Assembly: GCF_029227915.1 (NCBI RefSeq)
Contig: NC_079877.1
Coordinates: 5,210,001 to 5,274,000, forward strand
Reading direction: 5' to 3'
From: Hydractinia symbiolongicarpus
Lineage: Eukaryota > Cnidaria > Hydrozoa > Anthoathecata > Hydractiniidae
Length of the DNA: 64,000 bases
Shown here one piece after another: positions 8,937 to 22,740 of the stretch (the first letter of the stretch is position 1; every line of letters starts with the position of its first letter). A program made the position numbers and the translations under genes. The notes under the pieces are model-generated. The model ran no database searches and was not told the origin of the DNA. It saw only the letters and a list, made by a program, of their open reading frames with translations.

Positions 8937-11350
8937 CGCCGGCAAACGAAAACCTGCGATTTCCCGTAAATCCTGGACTCGGCCCGTATAGTCAAAAGTA
9001 TACAAAGAAAGTACCCAGGGAGTAAACTCATTTCCCAAACAATTTTTTAAATTATTATTTCACCACTAAAGCCCATGAGACTTGTAGTTTTTAAAAATGT
9101 TTTCATTTTTGATTGGACGCTGAATAAAAGAAGTTTAATCGCCGGCAAACAAAAACCCGCGATTTCCCGTAAATCCCGGACTCGGCCCGTATAGTTAAAA
9201 GTATACAAGGATAGTATCCAGTGAGTAAACTCATTTCCCGAACGAATTTTTAAATTATTTTTTCACCACTAAAACGTATGAGACTTGTAGTTTTCAAAAA
9301 TATTTTCATTTTTGATAAGACGCTGAATAAAAGAAGTTTAATCGCCGGCAAACGAAAACCTGCGATTTCCCGTAAATCCCGGACTCGGCCCGTATAGTCA
9401 AAAGTATACAAAGAAAGTACCAAGGGTGTAAACTCATTTCCCGAACGATTTTTTAAATTATTTTTTCACCACTAAAACGCATGAGACTTGTAGTTTTCAA
9501 AAATGTTTTCATTTTTGATGAGACGCTGAATAAAAGAAGTTTAATCGCCTGCAAACGAAAACCTGCGATTTCCCGTAAATCCCGGACTCGGCCCGTATAG
9601 TCAAAAGTATACAAAGAAAGTACCCAGGGAGTAAACTCATTTCCCAAACGACTTTTTAAATTATTATTTCACCACTAAAGCCCATGAGACTTGTAGTTTT
9701 TAAAAATGTTTTTATTTTTGATGAGACGCTGAGTAAAAGAAGTTTAATCGCCGGCAAACGAAAACCCGCGATTTCCCGTAAATCCCGAACTCGGCCCGTA
9801 TAGTCAAAAGTATACAAGGAAAGTACCCAGTGAGTAAACTCATTTCCCGAACGAATTTTTAAATTATTTTTTTACCACTAAAACGCATGAGACTTGTAGT
9901 TTTCAGAAATGTTTTTATTTTTGATGAGACGCTGAATAAAAGAAGTTTAATCGCCGGCAAACGAAAACCCGCGACTTCCCGTAAATCCCGGGCTTGGCCC
10001 GTATAGTCCAAAGTATACAAAGATAGTACCCAGGGAGTAAACTCATTTCCCGAACGATTTTTTAATTCATTTTTTCACCACTAAATCGCATGAGACTTGT
10101 AGTTTTTAAAAATGTTTTCATTTTTGATGAGACGCTGAATAAAAGAAGTTGAATCGCCGGCAAACGAAAACCTGCGATTTCCCGTAAATCCTGAACTCGG
10201 CCCGTATAGTCAAAAGTATACAAAGAAAGTACCCAGGGAGTAAACTCATTTCCCAAACGACTTTTTAAATTATTATTTCACCACTAAAGCCCATGAGACT
10301 TGTAGTTTTTAAAAATGTTTTTATTTTTGATGAGACGCTGAGTAAAAGAAGTTTAATCGCCGGCAAACGAAAACCAGCGATTTCCCGTAAATCCCGGGCT
10401 TGGCCCGTATAGTCCAAAGTATACAAAGATAGTACCCAGGGAGTAAACTCATTTCCTGAACGATTTTTTAATTCATTTTTTCACCACTAAATCGCATGAG
10501 ACTTGTAGTTTTCAGAAATGTTTTCATTTTTGATGAGACGCTTAATGAAAGTGGTTTAATCGCCGGCGAACGAAAACCCGCGATTTCCCGTAAATCCCGG
10601 GCTTGGCCCGTATAGTCGAATGTATACAAAGAAAGTACCCTGTGAGTAAAATCATTTCCAAAACGATTTTTTAAATTATCTTTTCACCACTAAAACGCTT
10701 GAGACTTGTAGTTTTCAAAAATGTTTTCATCTTTGATGAGACGCTAAATAAAAGAGGTTTAATCGCCGGCAAACGAAAACCTGCGATTTCCCGTAAATCC
10801 CGGACTCGGCCCGTATAGTCAAAAGTATACAAAGAAAGTACCCAGGGAGTAAACTCATTTCCCAAACGACTTTTTAAATTATTATTTCACCACTAAAGCC
10901 CATGAGACTTGTAGTTTTTAAAAATGTTTTTATTTTTGATGAGACGCTGAGTAAAAGACGTTTAATCGCCGGCAAACGAAAACCCGCGATTTCCCGTAAA
11001 TCCCGAACTCGGCCCGTATAGTCAAAAGTATACAAGGAAAGTACCCAGTGAGTAAACTCATTTCCCGAACGAATTTTTAAATTATTTTTTCACCACTAAA
11101 ACGCATGAGACTTGTAGTTTTCAGAAATGTTTTCATTTTTGATGAGACGCTGAATAAAAGAAGTTTAATCGCCGGCAAACGAAAACCCGCGACTTCCCGT
11201 AAATCCCGGGCTTGGCCCGTATAGTCCAAAGTATACAAAGATAGTACCCAGGGAGTAAACTCATTTCCCGAACGATTTTTTAATTCATTTTTTCACCACT
11301 AAATCGCATGAGACTTGTAGTTTTTAAAAATGTTTTCATTTTTGATGAGA
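7700..11350. repeat. 18-monomer higher-order unit (3,654 bp), copy 1
   Basis: Matches 11,354-15,004 at an offset of exactly 3,654 bp. Shared marks include GATTGGACGC, the AGGATAGTATCC monomer near 9,201, CCAAGGGTGTAAAC, GAAGTTGAATCGCC near 10,148, TTCCTGAACG near 10,455 and a D monomer with CATCTTTGATG following. The unit overlaps the end of H1 copy 2, so this segment served as source for two different amplification registers. One monomer near 10,370 differs: GGGCTTGG here, GAACTCGG in copy 2. Confidence 0.85.
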
Positions 11351-11353
11351 CGC

Positions 11354-14300
11354 TGAATAAAAGAAGTTTAATCGCCGGCAAACGAAAACCTGCGATTTCC
11401 CGTAAATCCCGGACTCGGCCCGTATAGTCAAAAGTATACAAAGAAAGTACCCAGGGAGTAAACTCATTTCCCAAACGACTTTTTAAATTATTGTTTCACC
11501 ACTAAAGCCCATGAGACTTGTAGTTTTTAAAAATGTTTTCATTTTTGATGAGACGCTGAGTAAAAGAAGTTTAATCGCCGGCAAACGAAAACCCGCGATT
11601 TCCCGTAAATCCCGAACTCGGCCCGTATAGTCAAAAGTATACAAGGAAAGTACCCAGTGAGTAAACTCGTTTCCCGAACGAATTTTTAAATTATTTTTTT
11701 ACCACTAAAACGCATGAGACTTGTAGTTTTCAGAAATGTTTTCATTTTTGATGAGACGCTGAATAAAAGAAGTTTAATTGCCGGCAAGCAAAAACCTGCG
11801 ATTTCCCGTAAATCCCGGACTCGGCCCGTATAGTCAAAAGTATACAAAGAAAGTACCCAGGGAGTAAACTAATTTCCCAAACGATTTTTTAAATTATTAT
11901 TTCACCATTAAAGCCCATGAGACTTGTAGTTTTTAAAAATGTTTTCATTTTTGATGAGACGCTGAATAAAAGAAGTTTAATCGCCGGCAAACGAAAACCC
12001 GCGACTTCCCGTAAATCCCGGGCTTGGCCCGTATAGTCAAAAGTATACAAAGATAGTACCCAGGGAGTAAACTCATTTCCCGAACGATTTTTTAATTCAT
12101 TTTTTCACCACTAAAACGCATGAGACTTGTAGTTTTCAAAAATGTTTTCATTTTTGATAAGACGCTGAATAAAAGAAGTTTAATCGCCGGCAAACGAAAA
12201 CCTGCGATTTCCCGTAAATCCCGGACTCGGCCCGTATATTCAAAAGTATACAAAGAAAGTACCAAGGGAGTAAGCTAATTTCCCAAACGATTTTTTAAAT
12301 TATTATTTTACCACTAAAGCCCATGAGACTTGTAGTTTTTAAAAATGTTTTCATTTTTGATGAGACGCTGAATAAAAGAAGTTTAATCGCCGGCAAACGA
12401 AAACCCGCGATTTCCCGTAAATCCCGGGCTTGGCCCGTATAGTCAAAAGTATACAAAGAAAGTACCCAGGGAGTAAACTCATTTCCCGAACGATTTTTTA
12501 AATTACTTTTTCACCACTAAAACGCATGAGACTTGTAGTTTTTAAAAATGTTTTCATTTTTGATGAGACGCTAAATAAAAGAAGTTTAATCGCCGGCAAA
12601 CGAAAACCTGCGATTTCCCGTAAATCCTGGACTCGGCCCGTATAGTCAAAAGTATATAAAGAAAGTACCCAGGGAGTAAACTCATTTCCCAAACAATTTT
12701 TTAAATTATTATTTCACCACTAAAGCCCATGAGACTTGTAGTTTTTAAAAATGTTTTCATTTTTGATTGGACGCTGAATAAAAGAAGTTTAATCGCCGGC
12801 AAACAAAAACCCGCGATTTCCCGTAAATCCCGGACTCGGCCCGTATAGTTAAAAGTATACAAGGATAGTATCCAGTGAGTAAACTCATTTCCCGAACGAA
12901 TTTTTAAATTATTTTTTCACCACTAAAACGTATGAGACTTGTAGTTTTCAAAAATATTTTCATTTTTGATAAGACGCTGAATAAAAGAAGTTTAATCGCC
13001 GGCAAACGAAAACCTGCGATTTCCCGTAAATCCCGGACTCGGCCCGTATAGTCAAAAGTATACAAAGAAAGTACCAAGGGTGTAAACTCATTTCCCGAAC
13101 GATTTTTTAAATTATTTTTTCACCACTAAAACGCATGAGACTTGTAGTTTTTAAAAATGTTTTCATTTTTGATGAGACGCTGAATAAAAGAAGTTTAATC
13201 GCCTGCAAACGAAAACCTGCGATTTCCCGTAAATCCCGGACTCGGCCCGTATAGTCAAAAGTATACAAAGAAAGTACCCAGGGAGTAAACTCATTTCCCA
13301 AACGACTTTTTAAATTATTATTTCACCACTAAAGCCCATGAGACTTGTAGTTTTTAAAAATGTTTTTATTTTTGATGAGACGCTGAGTAAAAGAAGTTTA
13401 ATCGCCGGCAAACGAAAACCCGCGATTTCCCGTAAATCCCGAACTCGGCCCGTATAGTCAAAAGTATACAAGGAAAGTACCCAGTGAGTAAACTCATTTC
13501 CCGAACGAATTTTTAAATTATTTTTTTACCACTAAAACGCATGAGACTTGTAGTTTTCAGAAATGTTTTTATTTTTGATGAGACGCTGAATAAAAGAAGT
13601 TTAATCGCCGGCAAACGAAAACCCGCGACTTCCCGTAAATCCCGGGCTTGGCCCGTATAGTCCAAAGTATACAAAGATAGTACCCAGGGAGTAAACTCAT
13701 TTCCCGAACGATTTTTTAATTCATTTTTTCACCACTAAATCGCATGAGACTTGTAGTTTTTAAAAATGTTTTCATTTTTGATGAGACGCTGAATAAAAGA
13801 AGTTGAATCGCCGGCAAACGAAAACCTGCGATTTCCCGTAAATCCTGAACTCGGCCCGTATAGTCAAAAGTATACAAAGAAAGTACCCAGGGAGTAAACT
13901 CATTTCCCAAACGACTTTTTAAATTATTATTTCACCACTAAAGCCCATGAGACTTGTAGTTTTTAAAAATGTTTTCATTTTTGATGAGACGCTGAGTAAA
14001 AGAAGTTTAATCGCCGGCAAACGAAAACCCGCGATTTCCCGTAAATCCCGAACTCGGCCCGTATAGTCAAAAGTATACAAGGAAAGTACCCAGTGAGTAA
14101 ACTCATTTCCTGAACGATTTTTTAATTCATTTTTTCACCACTAAATCGCATGAGACTTGTAGTTTTCAGAAATGTTTTCATTTTTGATGAGACGCTTAAT
14201 GAAAGTGGTTTAATCGCCGGCGAACGAAAACCCGCGATTTCCCGTAAATCCCGGGCTTGGCCCGTATAGTCGAATGTATACAAAGAAAGTACCCTGTGAG

Positions 14301-15004
14301 TAAAATCATTTCCAAAACGATTTTTTAAATTATCTTTTCACCACTAAAACGCTTGAGACTTGTAGTTTTCAAAAATGTTTTCATCTTTGATGAGACGCTA
14401 AATAAAAGAGGTTTAATCGCCGGCAAACGAAAACCTGCGATTTCCTGTAAATCCCGGACTCGGCCCGTATAGTCAAAAGTATACAAAGAAAGTACCCAGG
14501 GAGTAAACTCATTTCCCAAACGACTTTTTAAATTATTATTTCACCACTAAAGCCCATGAGACTTGTAGTTTTTAAAAATGTTTTTATTTTTGATGAGACG
14601 CTGAGTAAAAGAAGTTTAATCGCCGGCAAACGAAAACCCGCGATTTCCCGTAAATCCCGAACTCGGCCCGTATAGTCAAAAGTATACAAGGAAAGTACCC
14701 AGTGAGTAAACTCATTTCCCGAACGAATTTTTAAATTATTTTTTCACCACTAAAACGCATGAGACTTGTAGTTTTCAGAAATGTTTTCATTTTTGATGAG
14801 ACGCTGAATAAAAGAAGTTTAATCGCCGGCAAACGAAAACCCGCGACTTCCCGTAAATCCCGGGCTTGGCCCGTATAGTCCAAAGTATACAAAGATAGTA
14901 CCCAGGGAGTAAACTCATTTCCCGAACGATTTTTTAATTCATTTTTTCACCACTAAATCGCATGAGACTTGTAGTTTTTAAAAATGTTTTCATTTTTGAT
15001 GAGA
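11354..15004. repeat. 18-monomer higher-order unit (3,654 bp), copy 2
   Basis: Direct tandem partner of 7,700-11,350, with the same order of about 18 monomers. Private differences are few (for example CGTATATTC near 12,236 and GTATATAAAG near 12,653). The match decays after about 15,004, where this copy keeps GAATCGCCGG and copy 1 reads TAATCGCCGG. Part of the same unit reappears at 26.5 kb. Confidence 0.85.
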
Positions 15005-17962
15005 CGCTGAATAAAAGAAGTTGAATCGCCGGCAAACGAAAACCTGCGATTTCCCGTAAATCCTGAACTCGGCCCGTATAGTCAAAAGTATACAAAGAAA
15101 GTACCCAGGGAGTAAACTCATTTCCCAAACGACTTTTTAAATTATTATTTCACCACTAAAGCCCATGAGACTTGTAGTTTTTAAAAATGTTTTCATTTTT
15201 GATGAGACGCTGAGTAAAAGAAGTTTAATCGCCGGCAAACGAAAACCCGCGATTTCCCGTAAATCCCGAACTCGGCCCGTATAGTCAAAAGTATACAAGG
15301 AAAGTACCCAGTGAGTAAACTCATTTCCCGAACGAATTTTTAAATTATTTTTTTACCACTAAAACGCATGAGACTTGTAGTTTTCAGAAATATTTTCATT
15401 TTTGATGAGACGCTGAATAAAAGAAGTTTAATCGCCGGCAAACGAAAACCCGCGACTTCCCGTAAATCCCGGGCTTGGCCTGTATAGTCCAAAGTATACA
15501 AAGATAGTACCCAGGGAGTAAACTCATTTCCTGAACGATTTTTTAATTCATTTTTTCACCACTAAATCGCATGAGACTTGTAGTTTTCAGAAATGTTTTT
15601 ATTTTTGATGAGACGCTTATTGAAAGTGGTTTAATCGCCGGCGAACGAAAACCCGCGATTTCCCGTAAATCCCGGGCTTGGCCCGTATAGTCGAATGTAT
15701 ACAAAGAAAGTACCTTGTGAGTAAAATCATTTCCAAAACGATTTTTTAAATTATCTTTTCACCACTAAAACGCTTGAGACTTGTAGTTTTCAAAAATGTT
15801 TTCATTTTTGATGAGACGCTAAATAAAAGAGGTTTAATCGCCGGCAAACGAAAACCCGCCATTTCCCGTAAACCCCGGACTCGGCCCGCATAGTCAAAAG
15901 TATACAAAGAAAGTACCCAGGGTGTAAACTCATTTCCCGAACGATTTTTTAAATTACTATTTCACCACTAAAGCCCATGAGACTTGTAGTATTTAAAAAT
16001 ATTTTCATTTTTGATGAGACGCTGAATAAAAGAAGTTTAATCGCCGGCAAACGAAAACCCGCGACTTCCCGTAAATCCCGGGCTTGGCCCGTATAGTCAA
16101 AAGTATACAAAGATAGTACCCAGGGAGTAAACTCATTTCCCGAACGATTTTTTAATTCATTTTTTCACCACTAAAACGCATGAGACTTGTAGTTTTCAAA
16201 AATGTTTTCATTTTTGATGAGACGCTGAATAAAAGAAGTTTAATCGCCGGCAAACGAAAACCTGCGATTTCCCGTAAATCCTGGACTCGGCCCGTATAGT
16301 CAAAAGTATACAAAGAAAGTACCCAGGGAGTAAACTCATTTCCCAAACGATTTTTTAAATTATTATTTCACCACTAAAGCCCATGAGACTTGTAGTTTTT
16401 AAAAATGTTTTCATTTTTGATTGGACGCTGAATAAAAGAAGTTTAATCGCCGGCAAACAAAAACCCGCGATTTCCCGTAAATCCCGGACTCGGCCCGTAT
16501 AGTTAAAAGTATACAAGGAAAGTACCCAGTGAGTAAACTCATTTCCCGAACGAATTTTTAAATTATTTTTTCACCACTAAAACGTATGAGACTTGTAGTT
16601 TTCAAAAATATTTTCATTTTTGATAAGACGCTGAATAAAAGAAGTTTAATCGCCGGCAAACGAAAACCTGCGATTTCCCGTAAATCCCGGACTCGGCCCG
16701 TATAGTCAAAAGTATACAAAGAAAGTACCAAGGGTGTAAACTCATTTCCCGAACGATTTTTTAAATTATTTTTTCACCACTAAAACGCATGAGACTTGTA
16801 GTTTTCAAAAATGTTTTCATTTTTGATGAGACGCTGAATAAAAGAAGTTTAATCGCCTGCAAACGAAAACCTGCGATTTCCCGTAAATCCCGGACTCGGC
16901 CCGTATAGTCAAAAGTATACAAAGAAAGTACCCAGTGAGTAAACTCATTTCCCAAACGACTTTTTAAATTATTATTTCACCACTAAAGCCCATGAGACTT
17001 GTAGTTTTTAAAAATGTTTTTATTTTTGATGAGACGCTGAGTAAAAGAAGTTTAATCGCCGGCAAACGAAAACCAGCAATTTCCCGTAAATCCCGAACTC
17101 GGCCCGTATAGTTAAAAGTATACAAGGAAAGTACCCAGTGAGTAAACTTATTTCCCGAACGAATTTTTAAATTATTTTTTTACCACTAAAACGCATGAGA
17201 CTTGTAGTTTTCAGAAATGTTTTCATTTTTGATGAGACGCTGAATAAAAGAAGTTTAATCGCCGGCAAACGAAAACCCGCGACTTCCCGTAAATCCCGGG
17301 CTTGGCCCGTATAGTCCAAAGTATACAAAGATAGTACCCAGGGAGTAAACTCATTTCCCGAACGATTTTTTAATTCATTTTTTCACCACTAAATCGCATG
17401 AGACTTGTAGTTTTCAAAAATGTTTTCATTTTTGATGAGACGCTGAATAAAAGAAGTTTAATCGCCTGCAAACGAAAACCTGCGATTTCCCGTAAATCCC
17501 GGACTCGGCCCGTATAGTCAAAAGTATACAAAGAAAGTACCCAGGGAGTAAACTCATTTCCCAAACGATTTTTTAAATTATTATTTCACCACTAAAGCCC
17601 ATGAGACTTGTAGTTTTTAAAAATGTTTTCATTTTTGATTGGACGCTGAATAAAAGAAGTTTAATCGCCGGCAAACAAAAACCCGCGATTTCCCGTAAAT
17701 CCCGGACTCGGCCCGTATAGTTAAAAGTATACAAGGAAAGTACCCAGTGAGTAAACTCATTTCCCGAACGAATTTTCAAATTATTTTTTCACCACTAAAA
17801 CGTATGAGACTTGTAGTTTTCAAAAATATTTTCATTTTTGATAAGACGCTGAATAAAAGAAGTTTAATCGCCGGCAAACGAAAACCTGCGATTTCCCGTA
17901 AATCCCGGACTCGGCCCGTATAGTCAAAAGTATACAAAGAAAGTACCCAGTGAGTAAACTCA
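15005..17962. repeat. Mixed higher-order fragments (C, A, D, E and related monomers)
   Basis: All satellite. It holds a variant D monomer (CGCTTATTGAAAG at about 15,615), an E monomer from about 15,838, and then units with GATTGGACGC and CCAAGGGTGTAAAC like those in the 18-mer. The stretch 16,761-17,564 resembles 3,363-4,166 at an offset of 13,398 bp (66 monomers). Near 17,575 one base change (TTTTCAAATT at about 17,774) removes a minus-strand stop and slightly lengthens a meaningless ORF. Confidence 0.75.
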
Positions 17963-20706
17963 TTTCCCAAACGACTTTTTAAATTATTATTTCACCACTA
18001 AAGCCCATGAGACTTGTAGTTTTTAAAAATGTTTTTATTTTTGATGAGACGCTGAGTAAAAGAAGTTTAATCGCCGGCAAACGAAAACCAGCGATTTCCC
18101 GTAAATCCCGAACTCGGCCCGTATAGTCAAAAGTATACAAGGAAAGTACCCAGTGAGTAAACTTATTTCCCGAACGAATTTTTAAATTATTTTTTTACCA
18201 CTAAAACGCATGAGACTTGTAGTTTTCAGAATTGTTTTCATTTTTGATGAGACGCTGAATAAAAGAAGTTTAATCGCCGGCAAACGAAAACCCGCGACTT
18301 CCCGTAAATCCCGGGCTTGGCCCGTATAGTCCAAAGTATACAAAGATAGTACCCAGGGAGTAAACTCATTTCCCGAACGATTTTTTAATTCATTTTTTCA
18401 CCACTAAATCGCATGAGACTTGTAGTTTTCAAAAATGTTTTCATTTTTGATGAGACGCTGAATAAAAGAAGTTTAATCGCCTGCAAACGAAAACCTGCGA
18501 TTTCCCGTAAATCCCGGACTCGGCCCGTATAGTCAAAAGTATACAAAGAAAGTTCCCAGGGAGTAAACTCATTTCCCAAACGACTTTTTAAATTATTATT
18601 TCACCACTAAAGCCCATGAGACTTGTAGTTTTTAAAAATGTTTTCATTTTTGATGAGACGCTGAGTAAAAGAAGTTTAATCGCCGGCAAACGAAAACCCG
18701 CGATTTCCCGTAAATCCCAAACTCGGCCCGTATAGTCAAAAGTATACAAGGAAAGTACCCAGTGAGTAAACTCATTTCCCGAACGAATTTTTAAATTATT
18801 TTTTTACCACTAAAACGCATGAGACTTGTAGTTTTCAGAAATGTTTTCATTTTTGATGAGACGCTGAATAAAAGAAGTTTAATCGCCGGCAAACGAAAAC
18901 CCGCGACTTCCCGTAAATCCCAGGCTTGGCCCGTATAGTCCAAAGTATACAAAGATAGTACCCAGGGAGTAAAGTCATTTCCCGAACGATTTTTTAATTC
19001 ATTTTTTCACCACTAAATCGCATGAGACTTGTAGTTTTCAGAAATGTTTTCATTTTTGATGAGACGCTTAATGAAAGTGGTTTAATCGCCGGCGAACGAA
19101 AACCCGCGATTTCCCGTAAATCCCGGGCTTGGCCCGTATAGTCGAATGTATACAAAGAAAGTACCCTGTGAGTAAACTCATTTCCAAAACGATTTTTTAA
19201 ATTATCTTTTCACCACTAAAACGCTTGAGACTTGTAGTTTTCAAAAATGTTTTCATTTTTGATGAGACGCTAAATAAAAGAGGTTTAATCGCCGGCAAAC
19301 GAAAACCCGCCATTTCCCGTAAACCCCGGACTCGGCCCGCATAGTCAAAAGTATACAAAGAAAGTACCCAGGGTGTAAACTCATTTCCCGAACGATTTTT
19401 TAAATTACTATTTCACCACTAAAGCCCATGAGACTTGTAGTATTTAAAAATATTTTCATTTTTGATGAGACGCTGAATAAAAGAAGTTTAATCGCCGGCA
19501 AACGAAAACCCGCGACTTCCCGTAAATCCCGGGCTTGGCCCGTATAGTCAAAAGTATACAAAGAAAGTACCCTGTGAGTAAACTAATTTCCAAAACGATT
19601 TTTTAAATTATCTTTTCACCACTAAAACGCTTGAGACTTGTAGTTTTCAAAAATGTTTTCATTTTTGATGAGACGCTAAATAAAAGAGGTTTAATCGCCG
19701 GCAAACGAAAACCCGCCATTTTCCGTAAACCCCGGACTCGGCCCGCATAGTCAAAAGTATACAAAGAAAGTACCCAGGGTGTAAACTCATTTCCCGAACG
19801 ATTTTTTAAATTACTATTTCACCACTAAAGCCCATGAGACTTGTAGTATTTAAAAATATTTTCATTTTTGATGAGACGCTGAATAAAAGAAGTTTAATCG
19901 CCGGCAAACGAAAACCCGCGACTTCCCGTAAATCCCGGGCTTGGCCCGTATAGTCAAAAGTATACAAAGATAGTACCCAGGGAGTAAACTCATTTCCCGA
20001 ACGATTTTTTAATTCATTTTTTCACCACTAAAACGCATGAGACTTGTAGTTTTCAAAAATGTTTTCATTTTTGATGAGACGCTGAATAAAAGAAGTTTAA
20101 TTGCCGGCAAACGAAAACCTGCGATTTCCCGTAAATCCCGGACTCGGCCCGTATAGTCAAAAGTATACAAAGAAAGTACCCAGGGAGTAAACTAATTTCC
20201 CAAACGATTTTTTAAATTATTATTTCACCATTAAAGCCCATGAGACTTGTAGTTTTTAAAAATATTTTCATTTTTGATGAGACGCTGAATAAAAGAAGTT
20301 TAATCGCCAGCAAACGAAAACCCGCGACTTCCCGTAAATCCCGGGCTTGGCCCGTATAGTCAAAAGTATACAAAGATAGTACCCAGGGAGTAAACTCATT
20401 TCCCGAACGATTTTTTAATTCATTTTTTCACCACTAAAACGCATGAGACTTGTAGTTTTCAAAAATGTTTTCATTTTTGATAAGACGCTGAATAAAAGAA
20501 GTTTAATCGCCGGCAAACGAAAACCTGCGATTTCCCGTAAATCCCGGACTCGGCCCGTATAGTCAAAAGTATACAAAGAAAGTACCCAGGGAGTAAACTC
20601 ATTTCCCAAACGACTTTTTAAATTATTGTTTCACCACTAAAGCCCATGAGACTTGTAGTTTTTAAAAATGTTTTCATTTTTGATGAGACGCTGAGTAAAA
20701 GAAGTT
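17963..20706. repeat. Block H3 copy (matches 3,550-6,293)
   Basis: Near-identical to 3,550-6,293 at an offset of 14,413 bp (71 monomers), including the D-E pair, the A/D chimeric monomer (19,489-19,691) and the following A-B-A units. It departs at 20,707, where the earlier copy has TTGCCGGCAAGC and this one CGCCGGCAAACG with CGACTTCCCG. Small differences exist, such as CCCAGGCTTGG near 18,920 and TCGCCAGC near 20,305. Confidence 0.85.
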
Positions 20707-22080
20707 TAATCGCCGGCAAACGAAAACCCGCGACTTCCCGTAAATCCCGGGCTTGGCCCGTATAGTCAAAAGTATACAAAGAAAGTACCCTGTGAGTAAA
20801 CTCATTTCCAAAACGATTTTTTAAATTATCTTTTCACCACTAAAACGCTTGAGACTTGTAGTTTTCAAAAATGTTTTCATTTTTGATGAGACGCTAAATA
20901 AAAGAGGTTTAATCGCCGGCAAACGAAAACCCGCCATTTTCCGTAAACCCCGGACTCGGCCCGCATAGTCAAAAGTATACAAAGAAAGTACCCAGGGTGT
21001 AAACTCATTTCCCGAACGATTTTTTAAATTACTATTTCACCACTAAAGCCCATGAGACTTGTAGTATTTAAAAATATTTTCATTTTTGATGAGACGCTGA
21101 ATAAAAGAAGTTTAATCGCCGGCAAACGAAAACCCGCGACTTCCCGTAAATCCCGGGCTTGGCCCGTATAGTCAAAAGTATACAAAGATAGTACCCAGGG
21201 AGTAAACTCATTTCCCGAACGATTTTTTAATTCATTTTTTCACCACTAAAACGCATGAGACTTGTAGTTTTCAAAAATGTTTTCATTTTTGATGAGACGC
21301 TGAATAAAAGAAGTTTAATTGCCGGCAAACGAAAACCTGCGATTTCCCGTAAATCCCGGACCAGGCCCGTATAGTCAAAAGTATACAAAGAAAGTACCCA
21401 GGGAGTAAACTAATTTCCCAAACGATTTTTTAAATTATTATTTCACCATTAAAGCCCATGAGACTTGTAGTTTTTAAAAATATTTTCATTTTTGATGAGA
21501 TGCTGAATAAAAGAAGTTTAATCGCCGGCAAACGAAAACCCGCGACTTCCCGTAAATCCCGGGCTTGGCCCGTATAGTCAAAAGTATACAAAGATAGTAC
21601 CCAGGGAGTAAACTCATTTCCCGAACGATTTTTTAATTCATTTTTTCACCACTAAAACGCATGAGACTTGTAGTTTTCAAAAATGTTTTCATTTTTGATA
21701 AGACGCTGAATAAAAGAAGTTTAATCGCCGGCAAACGAAAACCTGCGATTTCCCGTAAATCCCGGACTCGGCCCGTATAGTCAAAAGTATACAAAGAAAG
21801 TACCCAGGGAGTAAACTCATTTCCCAAACGACTTTTTAAATTATTGTTTCACCACTAAAGCCCATGAGACTTGTAGTTTTTAAAAATGTTTTCATTTTTG
21901 ATGAGACGCTGAGTAAAAGAAGTTTAATCGCCGGCAAACGAAAACCCGCGATTTCCCGTAAATCCCGAACTCGGCCCGTATAGTCAAAAGTATACAAGGA
22001 AAGTACCCAGTGAGTAAACTCATTTCCCGAACGAATTTTTAAATTATTTTTTTACCACTAAAACGCATGAGACTTGTAGT
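20265..22080. repeat. Block H4 copy 1 (about 1.6-1.8 kb)
   Basis: Contains A, then a monomer ending GACGCTGAGTAAAAG, the A/D chimera (20,708), E, A, B, A and C-like units. The part from about 20,440 matches 22,470-24,110 at offset 2,030 (10 monomers), and the whole matches about 25,137-26,952 at offset 4,872 (24 monomers). The rare GGACCAGGCCCG near 21,359 is shared with copy 2 only, so copies 1 and 2 are closest. Confidence 0.8.
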
Positions 22081-22740
22081 TTTCAAAAATGTTTTCATTT
22101 TTGATAAGACGCTGAATAAAAGAAGTTTAATCGCCGGCAAACGAAAACCTGCGATTTCCCGTAAATCCCGGACTCGGCCCGTATAGTCAAAAGTATACAA
22201 AGAAAGTACCCAGGGAGTAAACTCATTTCCCAAACGACTTTTTAAATTATTGTTTCACCACTAAAGCCCATGAGACTTGTAGTTTTTAAAAATGTTTTCA
22301 TTTTTGATGAGACGCTGAGTAAAAGAAGTTTAATCGCCGGCAAACGAAAACCCGCGACTTCCCGTAAATCCCGGGCTTGGCCCGTATAGTCAAAAGTATA
22401 CAAGGAAAGTACCCAGTGAGTAAACTCATTTCCCGAACGAATTTTTAAATTATTTTTTTACCACTAAAACGCATGAGACTTGTAGTTTTCAAAAATGTTT
22501 TCATTTTTGATAAGACGCTGAATAAAAGAAGTTTAATCGCCGGCAAACGAAAACCTGCGATTTCCCGTAAATCCCGGACTCGGCCCGTATAGTCAAAAGT
22601 ATACAAAGAAAGTACCCAGGGAGTAAACTCATTTCCCAAACGACTTTTTAAATTATTGTTTCACCACTAAAGCCCATGAGACTTGTAGTTTTTAAAAATG
22701 TTTTCATTTTTGATGAGACGCTGAGTAAAAGAAGTTTAAT
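22065..22740. repeat. 406-bp dimer duplication
   Basis: The dimer at about 22,065-22,335 and beyond recurs 406 bp later at about 22,471-22,740, in direct tandem. Both copies carry TTTTCAAAAATG with GATAAGACGC followed by a unit with GACGCTGAGTAAAAG. The flanking C-like monomer (TTTTTTTACC) is fused directly to a unit lacking the usual CAGAAATG mark, which suggests a crossover within the 3' part of the monomer. Confidence 0.75.
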
